Assembly: GCA_001692895.1 (NCBI GenBank)
Contig: KV748211.1
Coordinates: forward strand, 1,178,001 to 1,242,000
Reading direction: 5' to 3'
DNA: 64,000 nucleotides
Source: Cenococcum geophilum 1.58
Taxonomy: Eukaryota; Ascomycota; Dothideomycetes; Gloniales; Gloniaceae
How positions within the stretch are numbered: the first letter of the stretch is position 1; each line of letters begins with the position of its first letter. Positions 60,040-64,000 of the stretch are shown here, piece after piece. The notes below the pieces were generated by a model that saw only the letters and a program-made list of their open reading frames with translations, did no database searches and had not been told where the DNA came from. The position numbers and the translations under genes are program-made.

Positions 60040-60249
60040 TGTAACGGCGCTATTGCACGTTACCTACTAAATTCTACTATATTCTGCCGACCTATAATTG
60101 GCTTGCCCAAAGCTAGCGCCTTAGCGGCTTACCCTATATATTTATTTCTATCGGTCCTAGCGACCTCTTTTCCTTCTCCTTAGCTTAGTATCTTTGTAAA
60201 ATAGCATTTTATAAGCTTTAGTTTATAGGTATTTATACAAGCTGTTACA
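60040..60249 (+). repeat. 3' LTR of Gypsy C
   Basis: 210 bp, preceded by a purine tract with six G and followed by TACTA. Ends with intact GTTACA. Confidence 0.92.
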
Positions 60250-60254
60250 TACTA

Positions 60255-63090
60255 CCTATAAGCAGTATTACTCTTCCGCTAACTTTGCAACGAACTGTTA
60301 TAGGGCTCCGTATAAAACCTGTAACTTTTATAGAGGTTAATTTTTTATTTACTCTTTTTTAACTTACTACCTTTCTAACTCTATATATATAGGAGAAAAA
60401 AAGTAAATAATCCTAATAATCTTTAGCAGACCTTCTGCAGCCTATAAACTAATCTATAGCCGCTACTGCCTCCGCTACTACTTCCGCCGCTACTTCTACC
60501 ATTGCTTCTCCCCTTATACCGCCCGTATCCATCTAGCTATAACTACCCATATTAATCTAGTCGCGACTACTAGTATTTATTTAGTCGCGACCTATTATAG
60601 TCCGCCCTATTACGAAGCCGCTAGATTATAGTTTTATTACTATTCGCCCTATTACGGAGCAGCTAGATCTTAGTTCTATAGATATCGCCTATAACTTCTG
60701 CATGGCCCTATATTAGGTAGGTAAGCGTATTAGTATATTACAGCCTAGTAATCTACGCTTTAAAGCCTACTATAAGTACGGTAATATAAACCTCCCTCTA
60801 TTATAGCCTCTACTAAACTATCTATACGACCTTTTAGAGTCCTATAGTACTTCTACTAGGTAATTTAGGTAGCGGCTCTGTCTACATAATATAGTATTAG
60901 CTTTTACGTCCGTAAACTATACCGTTACTAACCGTAGTATAGCCTATAGTTGCCCAAATTGCTTCTAGATATATAGTAAGCTTTACTATCTATAAGGCCC
61001 GCTAAAGGCTCCTATTAACGTAGCTCCGTGGTATACGTAGCTATACTTTTACAACCCTAGTTATACTATAGATTTCTAGCTATAGTTTTATCCTAATACC
61101 TAACTAGATACAGCTACCCTACGGTGCTTTACTGCTATGCTATCTAAGGTACGGAACCCTTTATCGCCCTCTATTAAACCGTAAAAGAACGGCTTAGGTT
61201 TAGCCTACAACGACTCTATTACGGATTATCTTAAACCTATAGATGCGGCTTATCTTAAAGGCTGGTACTAATTAGCGCTATAAGAACCTCCTAATAAGTA
61301 ATAAGGTGGCCGTTTTTATACTAGATAAGCACGGTAATACTAGCTTCCGCGATATTATGCTTATAGAGCGTTATATACCTAATAAACCCCCGCGATACTG
61401 CCGTATTAGCTTAGTATACGCTATATATATACTGCTCCACTACGTACTACTCTTCCCCTATAGTGATACTAGCTAGTACTAGGGTCTTTAGCTATGTAAC
61501 TCTAATTAAGTTTACTAGTGAAACTGTTTAACCTAGTAGGCGTATTTTCGGTTCTACCTATACGTCTATATTTACTCTAGGTTAGTTCCTTTTACCTACT
61601 ACTACCTATTTTAGCAGTATATTATAGATATATAGGCGCTATACAATTAGAATAAGCTTAATTAGATCCGCTTTTACTAAACTAACCTCTATGTGGAGCT
61701 ATATAACGGCTTTATAGATACTCTTACCCGCGTTAATCTAGACCCTAAATTATTAGGCCGCTATATAGTCTATCTATTAAGCCTTTTTAGCGGAGCCCGC
61801 TTTATTATGTAGTGCTTTTAGGATTCTATAGCTATTGTCCGTAAATACGGCCGTCTAAGCCTATTTATTACGTTTACTACTAACCCTAAGTAGGACGAGA
61901 TTACCCGTAAGCTGCTACCTAGGTAGACCCCTATAAATAGGCCCGATTTAATTATACGCGTCTTTTACCTAAAGCTAAACTATTTCCTACACGACCTAAA
62001 ACGGGTCTAGATCTTTAGCTAGTTCCACGGCTACGTTTAGACTATTAAGTACTAGAAACGGGGCCTGCCCTATTTATACCTACTGCTATTTTTATATCCG
62101 TATAACCGCAATAAGCTACTAAACCTAGCTATTATTAACCGCTTTATATCTACGGAGCTTCCGCAGCTAGAGGATAACCTACTAGCCGTCTTACTATTTT
62201 AACCCTATTACTATTATACGTTAGGACAGTTATCCGAAATACTGCTATTATAATAATTAGTAGTTATAGTCTGTCCGCTTACTAGGGCCTATTAGAGCTA
62301 CGTTTAAAATAGATAACCGCTAAGTTATTTTATACTACCTATACCTAACTATAAAGTATTATGCGTATATAAATGTTAAGGTCTGCGCCTCTATACGGTC
62401 CGTTAAGTATATCTATAAGTATATATATAAGGGGAACAACTGTAATACTTTACGGCTTACGGATGGTAATAAGGTAAGCTAGTATTTGCAGGGCTGTTAT
62501 ATTGGCCCCTCTAAGGCTATCTAGTGGCTATTTAAGCTTTCTATTTATAAGGAGTTCCCCCCTATAATTTAGCTTGTGGTACACCTTCTAGGCAAGTAAG
62601 CTATATACTTTTAGCCTAATTAGTCCGCTAATAAGATCTAGCAGCGCCTTAAGCTCTCTTACTTTATACTAACGGCCTTTTTTAAGTATAATGCGGAGTA
62701 TAAGGACGGCCGTAACCGCCTATATTAAGACTTCCCTAAGCGGTATACCTTTGTTTTAAAGTAACAGAAGTGGCGTTTACGCTAGCAAGGCTTTATAATA
62801 GGCCGTATATATTACTATTATCCCGTTATAGGTAAGAGGTTCTACTTATAGCTACTACTAACGTCTAGTCCTAGCTATACCTCCTTTAAGGACCTCCGTA
62901 CTATTGTTAGTATAGTTTATTTAACCTTTTAGGCGGCCTATATGGCCCTAAGGCTACTAGAGGATAATTATAAGTAAATTAATTACTTAATGGAGACCAC
63001 CGTTTTTGCTGTTAGCGCCTAGCTACGCTCCTTATTTATAACTGCTTTACTTTATAGCCTTATTACAGATATTAGGAAATTGTTAATGCC
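60255..63090 (+). pseudogene. Helitron Rep (rolling-circle replicase) remnant
   Basis: Plus-strand blocks fit the Helitron N-terminal and Rep regions: RLCLHNIVLAFTSVNYTVTN (about 60875-60930), a Cys-containing stretch CPNCFQIYSKLYYLQGPLKA, FYTRQARQYQLPRYYAYR (about 61315-61370), LFQQYIIDIQALYNQNKLN (about 61610-61660), LYNGFIDTLTRVNLDPKLLG, FSGARFIMQCFQDSIAIV (about 61790-61840) and KYGRLSLFITFTTNPK. Further on come RPDLIIRVFYLKLNYFLHDL (about 61945-62000), KRGLPYLYLLLFLYPYNRNK (about 62057-62115) and INRFISTELPQLEDNLLAVL. The HUH metal motif would fall at LPYLYLLL, where the expected His positions read Tyr (CAT to TAT, RIP-like). No helicase domain is visible before 63.1 kb, so the gene is truncated as well as broken. 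Gypsy C splits its upstream part. Confidence 0.85.
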
Positions 63091-63196
63091 TCCTAGCGGT
63101 ACTGACAGGTTCCTCATAGCTCCTGTTAGGGCTGCCAGGATCTCCAGAAGACACTTACACTCGGTTTCCTATCAGGAGCCTGTCAGGAGGTCGTCC

Positions 63197-63333
63197 GGAC
63201 CACCCGGACCACCCGGACCATTAGGACCATTAGGACCACTAGGACAATCAGGACTATCAGGACTATTAGTACTATTAGTACTGTCAGTACTGTCAGGACA
63301 ATTAGTACTATTAGGACAATTAGGACAATTAGG
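63197..63333. repeat. 9-bp minisatellite GGACNATTA
   Basis: About 15 units grading from GGACCACCC through GGACCATTA to GGACAATTA and GTACTATTA, followed by an AT-rich tail. The repeat encodes Gly/Pro-like or Val/Leu-like periodic frames on the two strands, which are not genes. Lies just after the Helitron remnant. Confidence 0.85.
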
Positions 63334-63555
63334 ATAATAATAATTTTTAAAATTTTAAAATAAAGCATATTAATGCTCCAGTATTTACAGCCAGCCAATA
63401 AATATAAAAACTAGTTCAATTTTAAGCCCTATGCTATATACAGGATATATAATCTAAATTAATCCTTCCAGCCTACTGTCCGTCTGTTATAGGAGCTCTA
63501 CGCCGCTCTAGGGAGACAATCGCTTGGGCGTCGAGCGATCAATTAAGGAGACAAT
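63334..63555. other. AT-rich spacer before repeat R copy 2
   Basis: No gene or element end recognised. Confidence 0.4.
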
Positions 63556-64000
63556 GGGAAGCCAGTCGCAGAGGCTCCAAATCATCAATTGGCGGTGTTC
63601 CTGACGATCCGCCGGCCGTGTACTGATTTCCTAACTAGGCCTAGTGCCTGCCTGCCTGCCTACCTACCTGCCTACCTGCCTGCCTGCCTGCCTGCCTGCC
63701 TATATATTAGTGTCTGATTTAATTCGGGGGAGGGGTCGGCCCGATTGAAGGCTCTAATTGATTCGAATCGTTCTCTATGGCCGTTCGCTGGCTGTACATT
63801 CGAACAGTGGTCGTCTAGGGTGCCTTAATTTGATTTGGTGACGGGCCAATATTGAAGCTTTGGTTCAATTCGATCGATCGATTAATTGAATTGTTCGTGG
63901 TGTTCGCTGGCTGGTTATTTGAACGGTCGTCGTCTGGCTCTGGTAACGGTCGTCTGGTTTTAGCGATGGTTCTGGCGACGGTCGTCTGGTTTTAGTAACG
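63556..64000 (+). repeat. Dispersed repeat R, copy 2 (cut by window end)
   Basis: Same order of blocks as 9804-10330: GAGGCTCCAAATCATCAATT, GGCGGTGTTCCTGACGATCC, a CTGC/CTAC microsatellite (63650-63700), GGGGTCGGCCCGATTGAAGG, ATCGATCGATT and iterated GGTCGTCTGGTTTTAG units up to the window edge. Same orientation as copy 1. Confidence 0.8.

Larger units (their letters stand above)
13960..60249 (+). mobile_element. Gypsy/Ty3-type LTR retrotransposon C (host of the nested stack), fossil
   Basis: Two 210-bp LTRs starting TGTAACGG and ending GTTACA-like, flanked by a perfect 5-bp duplication TACTA (13955-13959 and 60250-60254). A purine tract (about 60024-60038) directly precedes the right LTR. 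The element's own sequence totals about 6.2 kb, lying in pieces 14170-15307, 21657-22211, 54410-56711 and 58259-60039. Parts recognised in order: gag (14.3-15.3 kb) with a CCHC knuckle near 21.78-21.83 kb, a protease-like stretch near 22.0 kb, reverse transcriptase (about 55.1-55.9), RNase H (about 56.0-56.5), integrase (about 58.3-59.1) and perhaps a chromodomain near 59.5. It is broken in very many places, with RIP-type decay throughout. It predates Gypsy A, Gypsy B and the LINE, which all sit inside it. Confidence 0.93.

Noticed and set aside
63080-63398. Gly/Pro-repeat and Val/Leu/Ile-repeat open frames
   Set aside because: Caused by the 9-bp minisatellite; low complexity and no start context.

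Overview
The window looks like a nuclear segment of a filamentous ascomycete (Pezizomycotina). It holds an intron-rich SEC61 gene, an intronless MET10-type sulfite reductase gene and a HET-domain remnant. Next to them lies a very large block of transposons that is visibly poor in CpA/TpG and rich in TpA, the mark expected from repeat-induced point mutation (RIP). The change is abrupt near 9.3 kb. I judged base composition by eye and computed nothing.

Gene-bearing part (1-9.3 kb). A HET-domain remnant (about 130-1134, +) is followed by SEC61 alpha (1931-4221, -). I could assemble SEC61 completely: 16 coding exons, 475 codons, two consecutive GC-AG introns. A 730-bp divergent promoter containing a TCACGTGA box separates it from MET10 (4952-8206, +). 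A GC-rich conserved fungal gene of unknown function (8371 to about 9297, -) ends where the repeat block begins and appears to have lost its 5' part.

Repeat block (9.3-63.5 kb). This is a nested stack that can be ordered from target-site duplications (TSDs). At the left are a 1.4-kb end-to-end deletion derivative of a terminal-inverted-repeat (TIR) element (9542-10942) and a pogo/Fot1-like element of 2.5 kb (10951-13450, TSD TA). A Helitron Rep remnant (60.25-63.1 kb) is split by Gypsy element C (13960-60249, TSD TACTA). C is in turn split by Gypsy A (15308-21651, TSD GAAGA), Gypsy B (22212-54404, TSD ATAGA) and a 5'-truncated LINE (56712-58243, 15-bp TSD). Gypsy B, a sister copy of A, is split by a Ngaro/DIRS-like element with textbook A1-B1A2-B2 split direct repeats (about 22534-27342) and by a giant 21-kb TIR DNA transposon (28391-49419). 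After subtraction of the inserts, B comes to about 6.35 kb, against 6.344 kb for A. This supports the boundaries.

The most unusual object is the 21-kb TIR element. It holds a KDZ/Plavaka-like transposase remnant, two diverged SNF2-family ATPase genes each preceded by a 148-bp-period tandem array, a coiled-coil gene remnant, two unrecognised coding remnants and a 27-bp subterminal minisatellite. A roughly 0.5-kb GC-richer repeat (R) lies in the same orientation at both edges of the whole block (9.8 kb and 63.6 kb). All transposon genes here are heavily decayed, and none looks able to make protein.
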